From NCBI GenBank assembly GCA_002715265.1, contig PAYS01000031.1, forward strand, positions 1-52,485: a DNA stretch of 52,485 nt, in the 5' to 3' direction. The translations under genes were made by a program, and so were the position numbers. Origin of the DNA: Candidatus Pelagibacterales bacterium. GTDB lineage: Bacteria; Pseudomonadota; Alphaproteobacteria; TMED109. This document shows, one piece after another, positions 42,485 through 51,211 of this stretch (its first letter is position 1; each line of letters begins with the position of its first letter). Below the pieces are notes generated by a model. It searched no databases. It was given only the letters and a program-made list of their open reading frames with translations, and was not told the DNA's origin.

Positions 42485-44485
42485 TCACTCAAACTCAATA
42501 AGTTCTTGGTCAACAAAAACAGTATCCTCTTCTTTCACTTTAATTTTTTGTACTTTGGTATCTTTTTCAGCTTTAAGTATATTTTCCATTTTCATTGCAT
42601 CTAAAATGATTAAATCGTCACCTTGAGCAATTTCTTGCCCTTCTGCTACACAGACTTTAACTACTCTTCCTGGCATAGGTGATATTAATATTTTGGAAGA
42701 ATTTAAATTTTCTTTCACAGGAATTAATTTGGATAAGCTTAACTCAGGTTCAGTTTGAACTATTACAGATAAATCAAAGCCTGCATGTTTAATATTATAC
42801 CCAGATAATTCTCTCAAAATTTGCATGATATAATTATGCCCATTAAATAAAATATTAAGAATTGAAGAGCCATAATGCCAATTTACTATAATATTAAAAA
42901 TTTTATTTTCGAACTTTATACTCAATTTATGTTCAGAACTTTCTCTAGCAGATAATATTTTATATTCAAATTCATATATATCAGTATTTATAACAGTTAT
43001 TAGCTTATTGTATAAAGAAGCATTATTTTCCAAATTGTTCCTTCTATTTTCAATAGCTTCAATAGACATAGCTGCCAGTGCAATTAAATATTTTCTCTCT
43101 GTATCTTTTGAACTTCCATCATATCCTTTTGGATATTCTTGATCCAAAAATGCCGTAGTAATATTTCCTGATCTAAATTTATCATTTGTAATTACACTAT
43201 TTACAAAACTAATATTTGTATTCAAACCTTTTATTACAAATGAATCTAATGCTTCACTCAATTTTGAACATGCTTCTTTTCTATCGTTGCCATGGGTAAT
43301 TAACTTGGCTATCATAGGATCATAATACATGGAGATTTCACCCCCTTCTTCTACTCCGCTATCCAGTCTTACAACTTCATTGTCTGTTTTAGGAGGAATA
43401 AATGTTTTTACTCTTCCTATTGAAGGAGCAAAATTACGGATAGGGTCTTCAGCATAAACTCTAGCCTCTAAAGACCAACCATTTAACTTAATATCATTTT
43501 GAGTAATTTTCAAAGACTTATTAGCAGCTATATTTATCATATTTTCTACTATGTCTATTCCTGTAACCATTTCTGTGACAGGGTGCTCCACTTGTAGCCT
43601 GGTATTCATCTCTAAAAAATAAAAAGATTTATCATTTGAAGCAACAAACTCTACAGTACCTGCGCTAGAGTAATTTACAGCTTTAGCTAAACGCATAGCT
43701 TGTTCACCCATTTTTTTTCTCATCTCTTCATCAACTAATGGACTGGGACATTCTTCAATTACTTTTTGATGCCTCCTTTGTACAGAACACTCTCTTTCAC
43801 CTAAATATATAACATTTCCAAAATTATCTGCTAAAATCTGTATTTCAATATGCCTTGGTCCTTCAATAAATTTTTCAACAAATACTCTATCATCACCAAA
43901 TGAGTTTTTTGCTTCATTTTTAGCACTTTGAAAACCTGACTTTAATTCTTCTAAATTATAAGCGACCCTCATTCCTTTTCCACCACCACCAGCACTAGCT
44001 TTTATCATTACAGGAAAGCCAATCTTATTTGATGCTTCAATGGCACCTTTCAAATCTTTTATAGCACCCTTCGTTCCAGGAATAATATTTACCCCCGCTT
44101 TTTTAGCGATCTTTTTTGAAATAATTTTATCACCCATTGATTTTATGGCTTCTACGGAAGGACCAATAAATTTAATTTTAGATTTATTTAATGCTAAGCA
44201 AAACTCCGAATTTTCTGATAAAAAACCGTATCCAGGATGAACAGCATCTACTTTTGCTAATTTCGCTACCTTTATAATTTTTTCTATATTTAAATAACTT
44301 TTAGAAGACTCTGCTGGTCCTATATTATAAGCTTCATTCATAAATTTTAAATGTTTAGATTTTCTATCAGCATCAGAATAAATTCCTACCGTTTTTATAC
44401 CCATTTTTTTACAAGTAGAAGCTATTCTACATGCAATCTCACCTCTATTTGCAATTAATATTTTTTTGAACATTTTTTTTCTCAT
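42485..44485 (-). CDS. pccA: Propionyl-CoA carboxylase alpha (biotin) subunit
   Basis: This is a 666-aa subunit with the biotin carboxylase domain in the first 450 residues (ILIANRGEIACRIASTCKKMGI, MIKASAGGGGKGMRVA, FLEMNTRLQVEHPVTEMV), a middle region corresponding to the PCC-specific BT domain, and a C-terminal biotinyl domain (LDAMKMENILKAE). It makes carboxybiotin for methylmalonyl-CoA formation from propionyl-CoA. The tracked ATG at 44485 and an internal ATG (MFKKIL, 44473) are both possible starts. It follows pccB by three bases. Distinguished from the similar MCC subunit at 33264 by its partner gene. Confidence 0.94.
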   Translation of the reverse strand: MRKKMFKKILIANRGEIACRIASTCKKMGIKTVGIYSDADRKSKHLKFMNEAYNIGPAESSKSYLNIEKIIKVAKLAKVDAVHPGYGFLSENSEFCLALNKSKIKFIGPSVEAIKSMGDKIISKKIAKKAGVNIIPGTKGAIKDLKGAIEASNKIGFPVMIKASAGGGGKGMRVAYNLEELKSGFQSAKNEAKNSFGDDRVFVEKFIEGPRHIEIQILADNFGNVIYLGERECSVQRRHQKVIEECPSPLVDEEMRKKMGEQAMRLAKAVNYSSAGTVEFVASNDKSFYFLEMNTRLQVEHPVTEMVTGIDIVENMINIAANKSLKITQNDIKLNGWSLEARVYAEDPIRNFAPSIGRVKTFIPPKTDNEVVRLDSGVEEGGEISMYYDPMIAKLITHGNDRKEACSKLSEALDSFVIKGLNTNISFVNSVITNDKFRSGNITTAFLDQEYPKGYDGSSKDTERKYLIALAAMSIEAIENRRNNLENNASLYNKLITVINTDIYEFEYKILSARESSEHKLSIKFENKIFNIIVNWHYGSSILNILFNGHNYIMQILRELSGYNIKHAGFDLSVIVQTEPELSLSKLIPVKENLNSSKILISPMPGRVVKVCVAEGQEIAQGDDLIILDAMKMENILKAEKDTKVQKIKVKEEDTVFVDQELIEFE

Positions 44486-44488
44486 TAT

Positions 44489-46015
44489 TTATAGTGGAAT
44501 ATTACCGTGTTTCTTTTTAGGGTTTGTTAATTTTTTTGTTTTTAATAATTCCAAGGCTGAAGCTATTCTATACCTTGTATTACTAGGAGTTATTATATCA
44601 TCTAAGTACCCTCTAGAAGCCGCCACAAAAGGGTTTGAAAACTTTTCTTGATATTGATCAGTTTGTTTTTCAATTTCTTTTTCATTAGAACCTCTAAAAA
44701 TGATTTCTACCGCACCCTTTGCACCCATAACCGCTATTTCAGCAGTAGGCCATGCAAAATTAACATCTCCTCTTAAATGTTTGGATGCCATAACATCATA
44801 AGCACCTCCATAAGCTTTACGAGTTATTAACGTAACTTTAGGAACTGTAGCTTCGGCAAACGCATATAAAAGTTTAGCTCCATGTTTAATAATTCCTCCA
44901 TATTCTTGAACAGTACCAGGTAAAAAACCGGGAACATCTACTAAAGTAACTAAAGGTATATTAAAACTATCACAAAATCTTACAAATCTAGCACCTTTAC
45001 AAGATGAATCTATATCCAAACACCCTGCTAAAACCATTGGCTGATTAGCAATTATACCGACTGTACTTCCTGCAATCCTAGCAAAACCTATTACAATATT
45101 TTGAGCAAAATTTGGTTGTATTTCAAAAAAATCTTCTTCATCTACTAAAGTAAAAACTAATTCCTTAATATCATATGGGTTATTAGCATTACTCGGTATT
45201 AATGTGTCTAAATTATACGATTTTCTATCAATAGGATCATTAGTAAATCTTTTTGGGGGCTTGTCTTCATTTGACAATGGAAGAAAATCAATCATTCGTC
45301 TGGCTTGCTTTAATAAAGTTAAATCATCAGAAAAAGCTAAATCTGCCACTCCTGATTTCTTAGTATGACTTCCTGCACCACCAAGCTCTTCAGCTGAAAC
45401 ACTTTCATGTGTTACAGTTTTCACAACATCTGGACCAGTAACAAACATATATGACGAATCCTCAACCATAAATATAAAATCTGTTATTGCTGGAGAATAT
45501 ACGGCTCCTCCTGCACAAGGGCCCATAATTAATGATATTTGAGGAATAAAACCAGATGCTAATACATTCCTTTGAAAAACTTCGGCATACCCTCCTAAAG
45601 AAGCTACTCCTTCTTGAATTCGAGCTCCACCAGAATCATTTAGACCAATTACTGGACATCCAATTTTCATAGCTTGATCTAATATTTTACAAATCTTTTC
45701 AGCATGAGCCTCACTTAAAGATCCTCCATATACAGTAAAATCTTGACTATATATCATTACAGGCCTGCCATTGACTTTACATGTGCCAGTAACTACTCCA
45801 TCACCAGGTATTTTATTTTTTTCCATCCCAAAGTCAGAAGACCTATGCTCTACAAACATATCATATTCAATAAAAGTATTTTTATCTGCAAAAACTTCTA
45901 TTCTCTCTCTTGCGCTAAGTTTTCCTTTAGCGTGTTGGGATTCAAGTCTTTTTAAACCTCCTGCTAATTTTGCTTTATTCTTTTTGTTTTTTAACTCTTC
46001 TGCAATATTTTTCAA
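44489..46015 (-). CDS. pccB: Propionyl-CoA carboxylase beta (carboxyltransferase) subunit
   Basis: This 508-aa carboxyltransferase makes methylmalonyl-CoA, the route for carbon from isoleucine, valine, methionine and odd-chain fatty acids. It shows [79 protein letters not shown] and [24 protein letters not shown], all typical of PccB. Its operon partner pccA follows, and the ATP12 gene precedes it by 24 bases. With the leucine operon and the ABC importer it would let the cell use all three branched-chain amino acids. No methylmalonyl-CoA mutase or epimerase is in the window. Confidence 0.96.
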   Translation of the reverse strand: MKNIAEELKNKKNKAKLAGGLKRLESQHAKGKLSARERIEVFADKNTFIEYDMFVEHRSSDFGMEKNKIPGDGVVTGTCKVNGRPVMIYSQDFTVYGGSLSEAHAEKICKILDQAMKIGCPVIGLNDSGGARIQEGVASLGGYAEVFQRNVLASGFIPQISLIMGPCAGGAVYSPAITDFIFMVEDSSYMFVTGPDVVKTVTHESVSAEELGGAGSHTKKSGVADLAFSDDLTLLKQARRMIDFLPLSNEDKPPKRFTNDPIDRKSYNLDTLIPSNANNPYDIKELVFTLVDEEDFFEIQPNFAQNIVIGFARIAGSTVGIIANQPMVLAGCLDIDSSCKGARFVRFCDSFNIPLVTLVDVPGFLPGTVQEYGGIIKHGAKLLYAFAEATVPKVTLITRKAYGGAYDVMASKHLRGDVNFAWPTAEIAVMGAKGAVEIIFRGSNEKEIEKQTDQYQEKFSNPFVAASRGYLDDIITPSNTRYRIASALELLKTKKLTNPKKKHGNIPL

Positions 46016-46039
46016 TTATTTATCCCTATAAAATAAAAC

Positions 46040-46735
46040 TCAATTTTTAATTGAATCAAAATAATATTTAACAAGCTTTATATCAAGCTTAATCGAATTC
46101 AATCTTGAATAAGCTTCTTTATCTTTACCCCAGATTGATGCTTGGAATAATTCTTCTAAAAAACTGAACCTAAATGCTTGATTATAATTTATCTTAGATT
46201 CTATCAGAGCAATAGAAATTATTAGAGAATTAGTTAAACTTGTAAGACTTATTAAGGCTGACAACTCATATATACTAAATTTATTTATATAACTATTTAA
46301 AAGTCTATTTTTGTCTAAGGAATAATTTTGTATTTGTAAATTTGATGAATGTTTTAAATCTAAATCGAACTTCTCATTTATCCATAAAATTAGTGGTTCC
46401 CAGTATTTTTTTTGTTTTGAATATAACTTTTCTTGATTATCAGAGATAAAAACTATAGTGTCTGTGCTTAAAACTTGCAATACCTCTTTTATATATTTTT
46501 GTTTATTTAAAGCAACTTTATCAATAGCAGTATATGTTATTTTTATTTCATCTATGATTTTGTTTTTATTATTTTTTTTTAATCTTTTTACAAGAAGCTT
46601 TGCACTTTTAAGATTAGGTAAATCAATTGAATTTCCTTTAGGAGTTTTAATACAGACACCATTTAATACAATTTTATATAATCCATTATCATTATTTAAA
46701 ATTTCATAATCTTTTTTTTTAGCTAAAGATTTCAT
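46040..46735 (-). CDS. ATP12-family F1-ATPase assembly chaperone
   Basis: This is a 231-aa member of the ATP12 family, which in mitochondria binds the F1 alpha subunit during assembly; alphaproteobacterial homologues are known. Matches are VLNGVCIKTPKGNSIDLPN, LSTDTIVFIS, KYWEPLILWINEKFD and a terminal FLEELFQASIWGKDKEAYSRLNSIK. Divergence is considerable, with much Lys and Asn in keeping with the genome. It lies between the RluA-type synthase and pccB, an order I associate with alphaproteobacteria. Role by family only. Confidence 0.8.
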   Translation of the reverse strand: MKSLAKKKDYEILNNDNGLYKIVLNGVCIKTPKGNSIDLPNLKSAKLLVKRLKKNNKNKIIDEIKITYTAIDKVALNKQKYIKEVLQVLSTDTIVFISDNQEKLYSKQKKYWEPLILWINEKFDLDLKHSSNLQIQNYSLDKNRLLNSYINKFSIYELSALISLTSLTNSLIISIALIESKINYNQAFRFSFLEELFQASIWGKDKEAYSRLNSIKLDIKLVKYYFDSIKN

Positions 46736-46746
46736 TATTTTCTATA

Positions 46747-47721
46747 TCATTCCTCAATAAAATTTAATAAATTTAACTCTTTAAGTATATTTTTCATATG
46801 AACTGGAATAGGAGAGACTATTCTCACAGTTTCATCTTGACAGTCTGGCAAACCTATTTCTTTCGCGTGCAAATGCATTTGGTCCATAAATTTATCTAAT
46901 GAACCAATTTTGTTTTTCATTATGTTATATTTTTTGTCTCCTAAAATGTTACAACCTAAGGAGTTACAATGGGCTCTAATTTGGTGTTTTCTTCCTGTTT
47001 TGGGTTCAAACTCTACTAAACTAATTTTTATTTTTTTGTATTTTCCTTTCCATAAAACTGTATATTTAGTTATTGCCTCTTTTCCACTAGAAATATAAGA
47101 TGTCCTTTCAAAATTTTTACTTTTTACCTCGGCCAAAGGAAGATTAATGCTTCCTTTAATTTTTGGAAGATGACCAACTATTAAAGCCCAATAGATCTTA
47201 TTAATATTTCTATTTTTAAAAGCATGCCCTAATCTTTTAGTTGTTTCTGGATTTCTAGACAATACTAGAACTCCACTAGTATCTTTATCTAAACGATGAA
47301 GTAATTGAGGCCTATATGGAGAGTCAAACCTAAAATAATCTAGCTTATTGTCTATATGATTTTTAATTTTTGACCCCCCTTGTACCGCTACTCCTGAAGG
47401 TTTATTAATAACTAAAATATCCTTATCTTTATAAATTATATTATTGTCAATTATATCTTGCCAAAATTTATCTAAAGGTTGAAAAACTATATATTTTCTT
47501 TTATTTATTATTCTATAAACATATGGAACCCTTATTAAATTTCCTAATTCAAGTCTTTTTGAACCAACTACTCTTTTACCGTCCACTCTAATTTGACCAG
47601 TACGAATTAATTTTTGAATATTCAAGAAATTTAAATTTTTAAACCTAAGCTGTAAAAATTTGTCTAAGCGCAAGCCTAGATCTTTTTCTTTTATTTCTAT
47701 AGGTTTATGATTTAAAGACAT
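46747..47721 (-). CDS. RluA/RluC-family pseudouridine synthase
   Basis: This is a 324-aa rRNA pseudouridine synthase. An N-terminal S4 RNA-binding domain (LRLDKFLQLRFKNLNFLNIQKLIRTGQIRVDGKRV) is followed by the catalytic domain with the RLDxxTSG motif QLLHRLDKDTSGVLVLSR, which contains the catalytic Asp. It ends in the family C-terminus KTGRKHQIRAHCNSLGCNILGDKKY. Closest to RluC, which modifies 23S rRNA positions 955, 2504 and 2580 in E. coli, but the exact target is not shown. It is five bases after crcB. Confidence 0.92.
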   Translation of the reverse strand: MSLNHKPIEIKEKDLGLRLDKFLQLRFKNLNFLNIQKLIRTGQIRVDGKRVVGSKRLELGNLIRVPYVYRIINKRKYIVFQPLDKFWQDIIDNNIIYKDKDILVINKPSGVAVQGGSKIKNHIDNKLDYFRFDSPYRPQLLHRLDKDTSGVLVLSRNPETTKRLGHAFKNRNINKIYWALIVGHLPKIKGSINLPLAEVKSKNFERTSYISSGKEAITKYTVLWKGKYKKIKISLVEFEPKTGRKHQIRAHCNSLGCNILGDKKYNIMKNKIGSLDKFMDQMHLHAKEIGLPDCQDETVRIVSPIPVHMKNILKELNLLNFIEE

Positions 47722-47726
47722 AGCAA

Positions 47727-48104
47727 TTAACCAAAAATTTTATAAAAATAAATACCTAAAATTAAACCAATTATCGATAGAAATACAGATGAAATAATAA
47801 ATAATCCAGCCATACTAATGTTGCCCTTTTCAATCATCAAAAATGCCTCAAGAGAAAAAGCAGAAAAAGTGGTAAAAGAACCAAGTACTCCAGCTTGTAA
47901 AAATAATTTCAAATTGTCCGAAAAGTATGTGCTCTTTAATAAAGACTCATATAGCAGCCCTAGTATTAATGAACCAATAATATTACATATAAGAATTCCA
48001 AAAGGAAAATTGCTTCCTGTTAAGTTATCAATATTTTTAGATAAAAAATACCTCGCTAAAGCACCTAATGCTCCTCCAAATGCAATAGAAAAAAACATTT
48101 GCAT
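47727..48104 (-). CDS. crcB: CrcB/Fluc-family fluoride channel
   Basis: This is a 125-aa four-helix membrane protein. Fluc signatures are GGALGALARYFLSKNI, FGILICNIIGSLILGLLYE, and GVLGSFTTFSAFSLEAF, which forms the pore with the Phe box. Dual-topology dimers export fluoride. I use the ATG at 48104 instead of the tracked GTG at 48113, because AGGGG is well placed for the former. There is no fluoride riboswitch in the 67-base gap upstream as far as I can see. It is the first gene after the ribosomal alpha operon, probably a read-through or own short transcript. Confidence 0.92.
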   Translation of the reverse strand: MQMFFSIAFGGALGALARYFLSKNIDNLTGSNFPFGILICNIIGSLILGLLYESLLKSTYFSDNLKLFLQAGVLGSFTTFSAFSLEAFLMIEKGNISMAGLFIISSVFLSIIGLILGIYFYKIFG

Positions 48105-48180
48105 GCAACACACCCCTATTTATAAAAATACTTAAAAATATTTATACTTAATAGAAATATAACTAAAATAATAAAAAATC

Positions 48181-48615
48181 TTAAACTTGACCTTCAGTTT
48201 CTTGAGAATTGTCTTCTTTTTCAATAACTGGCCCGCTATCCTTGCCTTTAGCCTCAATATTTCTATCAACTAGCTCTATGTATGCCATCGGAGCATTATC
48301 ACCATACCTCTTTCCAGCTTTAATAATACGGGTATATCCTCCTCTTCTATCTGCATACCTTTCTGCTATTTCTCCGAATAACTTATCGACTTGTGCATCA
48401 GGAGACAACCTTGAAATAGCATTCCTTCTAGCATGTAAACTACCTTTTTTACCTAATGTAATTAATTTTTCTACAATTGGCCTTAATTCTTTAGCCTTAG
48501 CTACTGTGGTCCTTATTTGTTCATGCTTAATTAAGGCAGTTGACATGTTAGCAAACATAGCTTTCCTGTGAGAACTCGTTCTATTTAATTTTCGATGTGC
48601 TAATTTATGTCTCAT
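48181..48615 (-). CDS. rplQ: 50S ribosomal protein L17
   Basis: This is a 144-aa ribosomal protein located at the peptide-exit side of the large subunit. It begins with the conserved [28 protein letters not shown] and has the AYIELVDR end. A C-terminal tail of about 25 residues beyond the core ([18 protein letters not shown]) is acidic, as in other alphaproteobacteria. The start ATG at 48615 lies 21 bases after rpoA. It is the last ribosomal gene of the operon here. Confidence 0.97.
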   Translation of the reverse strand: MRHKLAHRKLNRTSSHRKAMFANMSTALIKHEQIRTTVAKAKELRPIVEKLITLGKKGSLHARRNAISRLSPDAQVDKLFGEIAERYADRRGGYTRIIKAGKRYGDNAPMAYIELVDRNIEAKGKDSGPVIEKEDNSQETEGQV

Positions 48616-48636
48616 AACTATTCCTCTAGTCGATTA

Positions 48637-49653
48637 TTAAAAATGATCATCTATTTTTTTTGCTAATTGTTCAATATTCTCTGGAGGCCATTCAGGAATA
48701 ATTTGTCCCAAATTTAATCCCATATTAGTTAAAACCTCTTTTATTTCATTCAATGATTTTCTTCCAAAATTAGGCGTTCTTAACATTTCTGATTCAGATT
48801 TTTGAACAAGATCACCTATATAAACAATATTATCATTTTTTAAACAATTAGCAGATCTAACTGAAAGTTCCAGCTCTTCTACCTTTCTTAAAAGATGAGG
48901 GTTCATAAGAGACTCTGGAGTAGGCTCCTCTTCAACAACTTCTGGTTGCGGATCTTCAAAATTAACAAACTTACCTAATTGATCCATCAAAATTCTTGCA
49001 GATAAAGCCGTGGCATCTTCTGGTGTGATGGTTCCATCCGTCTCGATATCTAACAATAATTTATCATAATCTGTATCTTGCCCGACCCTAGCATTTTCTA
49101 TTTTATACGAAACTGTTTTAATAGGACTAAATATTGCATCTATTGGAATTAATCCTATTGAAGCATCTTCAGGTTTATTCTTTTGAGCTGGCTGATAACC
49201 TCTACCTGTATTAATTGTAAAATCAATATTCAAAGTTGCTTCTTTGTCTAAATGACATAATACTAAATCAGGATTCATTATTTCCACATTAGCATTACTT
49301 TGTATCATCCCTGCTGTAACTTCACACGGACCTGTAGCTTCTAGAATAACATTAGTTTTTCCATCTATAAATGATTTAACTGCTATATTTTTTACATTTA
49401 ATATAATATCTACCACATCTTCACGAACTCCAGAAATACTTGAAAACTCATGCAAAACATTTTCAATTTTTATAGCAGTTACGGCAGCGCCTTGAAGTGA
49501 AGATAATAAAACTCTTCTAAGTGAGTTACCTAGTGTAAGCCCATAACCCTTCTCTATAGGTTCTGCAACTACAGTTCCTTTAACGTCACCTCCCTTAGCA
49601 GTTATTACAACATTTGAAGGCTTAATCATATCATTCCAGTTTTTTTCTATCAC
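48637..49653 (-). CDS. rpoA: DNA-directed RNA polymerase alpha subunit
   Basis: This is a 338-aa alpha subunit. The N-terminal domain assembles the enzyme ([55 protein letters not shown]). A linker with many Glu and Pro is followed by the C-terminal UP-element/activator domain ([42 protein letters not shown]). Length is normal. It follows rpsK by 52 bases and precedes rplQ by 21. Confidence 0.98.
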   Translation of the reverse strand: MIEKNWNDMIKPSNVVITAKGGDVKGTVVAEPIEKGYGLTLGNSLRRVLLSSLQGAAVTAIKIENVLHEFSSISGVREDVVDIILNVKNIAVKSFIDGKTNVILEATGPCEVTAGMIQSNANVEIMNPDLVLCHLDKEATLNIDFTINTGRGYQPAQKNKPEDASIGLIPIDAIFSPIKTVSYKIENARVGQDTDYDKLLLDIETDGTITPEDATALSARILMDQLGKFVNFEDPQPEVVEEEPTPESLMNPHLLRKVEELELSVRSANCLKNDNIVYIGDLVQKSESEMLRTPNFGRKSLNEIKEVLTNMGLNLGQIIPEWPPENIEQLAKKIDDHF

Positions 49654-49705
49654 TATTAATTCCTTAAGTTTTATAATTAAATTTTATATATTAGCTTAAT
49701 TGTAA

Positions 49706-50092
49706 TTATACTCTTCTTCTTTTTGGAGGCCTACAACCATTATGAGGAATAGGTGTAACATCCCTTATAGTAGTCACCGTAAATCCTATTGTTTGCAGTG
49801 CTCTCAAAGCAGATTCTCTTCCAGCCCCAGGCCCACTTACTTCTACTTCTAAAACTTTTAAACCATGTTCTTGAGCCTTTTTACCCGCATCTTCAGCCGC
49901 TAATTGTGCTGCAAAAGGTGTTGATTTTCTTGAACCTTTAAAACCTTGTGTACCCGCAGAAGACCAAGAAACAGTATTTCCTTGATGATCTGTAATTGTA
50001 ATAATAGTGTTATTAAAAGTAGAATTTACATGTGCTACTCCAGATGTAATATTCTTCTTTTCTTTTTTCTTTTTAGTTTCTTTTACAGCCAT
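49706..50092 (-). CDS. rpsK: 30S ribosomal protein S11
   Basis: This is a 128-aa S11 protein of the small-subunit platform. It contains [42 protein letters not shown] and the C-terminus [18 protein letters not shown]. The tracked start at 50161 is inside rpsM; I use the ATG at 50092 (MAVKETKK), which has AAGGAA seven bases before it and gives the normal length. It follows rpsM by 13 bases. Confidence 0.97.
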   Translation of the reverse strand: MAVKETKKKKEKKNITSGVAHVNSTFNNTIITITDHQGNTVSWSSAGTQGFKGSRKSTPFAAQLAAEDAGKKAQEHGLKVLEVEVSGPGAGRESALRALQTIGFTVTTIRDVTPIPHNGCRPPKRRRV

Positions 50093-50105
50093 AACTATTC
50101 CTTCA

Positions 50106-50474
50106 CTAAACGGTTTTTTTATTTGCAATTGCCATATTTCTTCCTTTACGAGTTCTGGCATTCGTCTTAGTTCTTTGCCCTCTCACTGGCAAACCTTTTC
50201 TATGTCTAACACCTTTGTAACAACCTGAGTCCCTTAGTCTTTTAATATTCATAGAAATTATACTTCTCAAGTCACCTTCTAGAGTCATTTTTGCAGTTAA
50301 ATCTCTCAGTTTATCTAATTCTACCTCTGTTAATTCATTAACTCTCCTAGATTTAGGCACTCCAGCTTCTTCAATTATTTTTGAAGCAGTATTCTTACCA
50401 ATTCCATATATATAGGTTAGAGCTATTTCTACTCTTTTACCTGTTGGAACATTTACTCCTGAAATTCTTGCCAA
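50106..50474 (-). CDS. rpsM: 30S ribosomal protein S13
   Basis: This is a 122-aa S13 protein that contacts tRNA and the 16S head. Motifs are [54 protein letters not shown]. The start is TTG at 50474: the Ala-Arg-Ile start of S13 is right there and AGGAGG lies five bases upstream, while an apparent ATG nearby is in another frame. It opens a sub-transcript with its own promoter. Confidence 0.97.
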   Translation of the reverse strand: MARISGVNVPTGKRVEIALTYIYGIGKNTASKIIEEAGVPKSRRVNELTEVELDKLRDLTAKMTLEGDLRSIISMNIKRLRDSGCYKGVRHRKGLPVRGQRTKTNARTRKGRNMAIANKKTV

Positions 50475-50523
50475 TACATCCTCCTATTTATTCTCAAAAT
50501 CACTGAATAGCTCGAGATTGGCG

Positions 50524-50551
50524 ATTATATTCACCTCAGCGAGCAAGTCAA
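50524..50551 (-). promoter_or_regulatory. Sigma70 promoter upstream of rpsM
   Basis: On the minus strand TTGACT, a 16-base spacer and a perfect TATAAT lie in the 88-base gap between adk and rpsM. The hexamers score well, one mismatch in total, in a gap less AT-rich than most in this genome. Transcription would start about 43 bases before the rpsM start and cover rpsM, rpsK, rpoA and rplQ. Confidence 0.7.
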
Positions 50552-50562
50552 CGATAACTATC

Positions 50563-51210
50563 TCATTTTTTTATTAATTCCTCAACTTCGTTTGCAACAT
50601 CATCTATTTTAGCTAAACCATCAATTGAAAATAGTAAATTTTTTTTCTTATAGTAAGGTAATAAAGGCATAGTCTCCTCATTATATGCCTCTAATCTTTT
50701 TAAAGTGGTTTCCTTATTATCATCTTTGCGTCTTATAAAATTATGACCTCCACAAATATCACATACTCCTTCTTTTTTAGGAATTAAAGTAAGGTCATTA
50801 TAACCAGCTCCACAATCCTTGCAGGAAAACCTTCCCGCTATTCTTTCAATCAATACATTATCGTTAACAGCAAATTCAATTACTAATTTTACATGTCGAT
50901 TTAAATTTTTTAACATTTTATCTAAAGCCTCAGCTTGTGACAAAGTTCTGGGAAAGCCATCTAATATAAAACCTTTTTCACAATCATCTTTTACTATTCT
51001 TTCTTTAATAATATTTATTACTATTTCATCAGAAACTAGTTTACCTTGTTCCATAATTTTAGCTGCTAATTGTCCAGTTTCAGTGTTATTATTTACTGCC
51101 TCCCTAAGCATGTCCCCAGTAGAGAGATGAGGATAACCAAAATTCTTTTTTATAAGTGCTGCCTGAGTTCCTTTTCCACATCCAGGCGGACCAAATAAAA
51201 TAATTATCAT
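50563..51210 (-). CDS. adk: Adenylate kinase with zinc-type LID
   Basis: This 215-aa enzyme interconverts AMP, ADP and ATP. It has the P-loop GPPGCGKGTQAALIKK, the AMP-binding STGDMLREAV, and GFILDGFPRTLSQAEALD. The LID contains four cysteines (CKDC and CDIC), the zinc-binding type usual in Gram-positives and some alphaproteobacteria, while E. coli Adk lacks it. The gene follows secY by one base and precedes rpsM, the classical alpha-operon order. The start ATG at 51210 matches the family. Confidence 0.97.
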   Translation of the reverse strand: MIIILFGPPGCGKGTQAALIKKNFGYPHLSTGDMLREAVNNNTETGQLAAKIMEQGKLVSDEIVINIIKERIVKDDCEKGFILDGFPRTLSQAEALDKMLKNLNRHVKLVIEFAVNDNVLIERIAGRFSCKDCGAGYNDLTLIPKKEGVCDICGGHNFIRRKDDNKETTLKRLEAYNEETMPLLPYYKKKNLLFSIDGLAKIDDVANEVEELIKK

Positions 51211-51211
51211 A

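Noticed and set aside
48105-48180. Fluoride riboswitch before crcB
   Set aside because: No sequence resembling the fluoride aptamer is visible in this short AT-rich gap.
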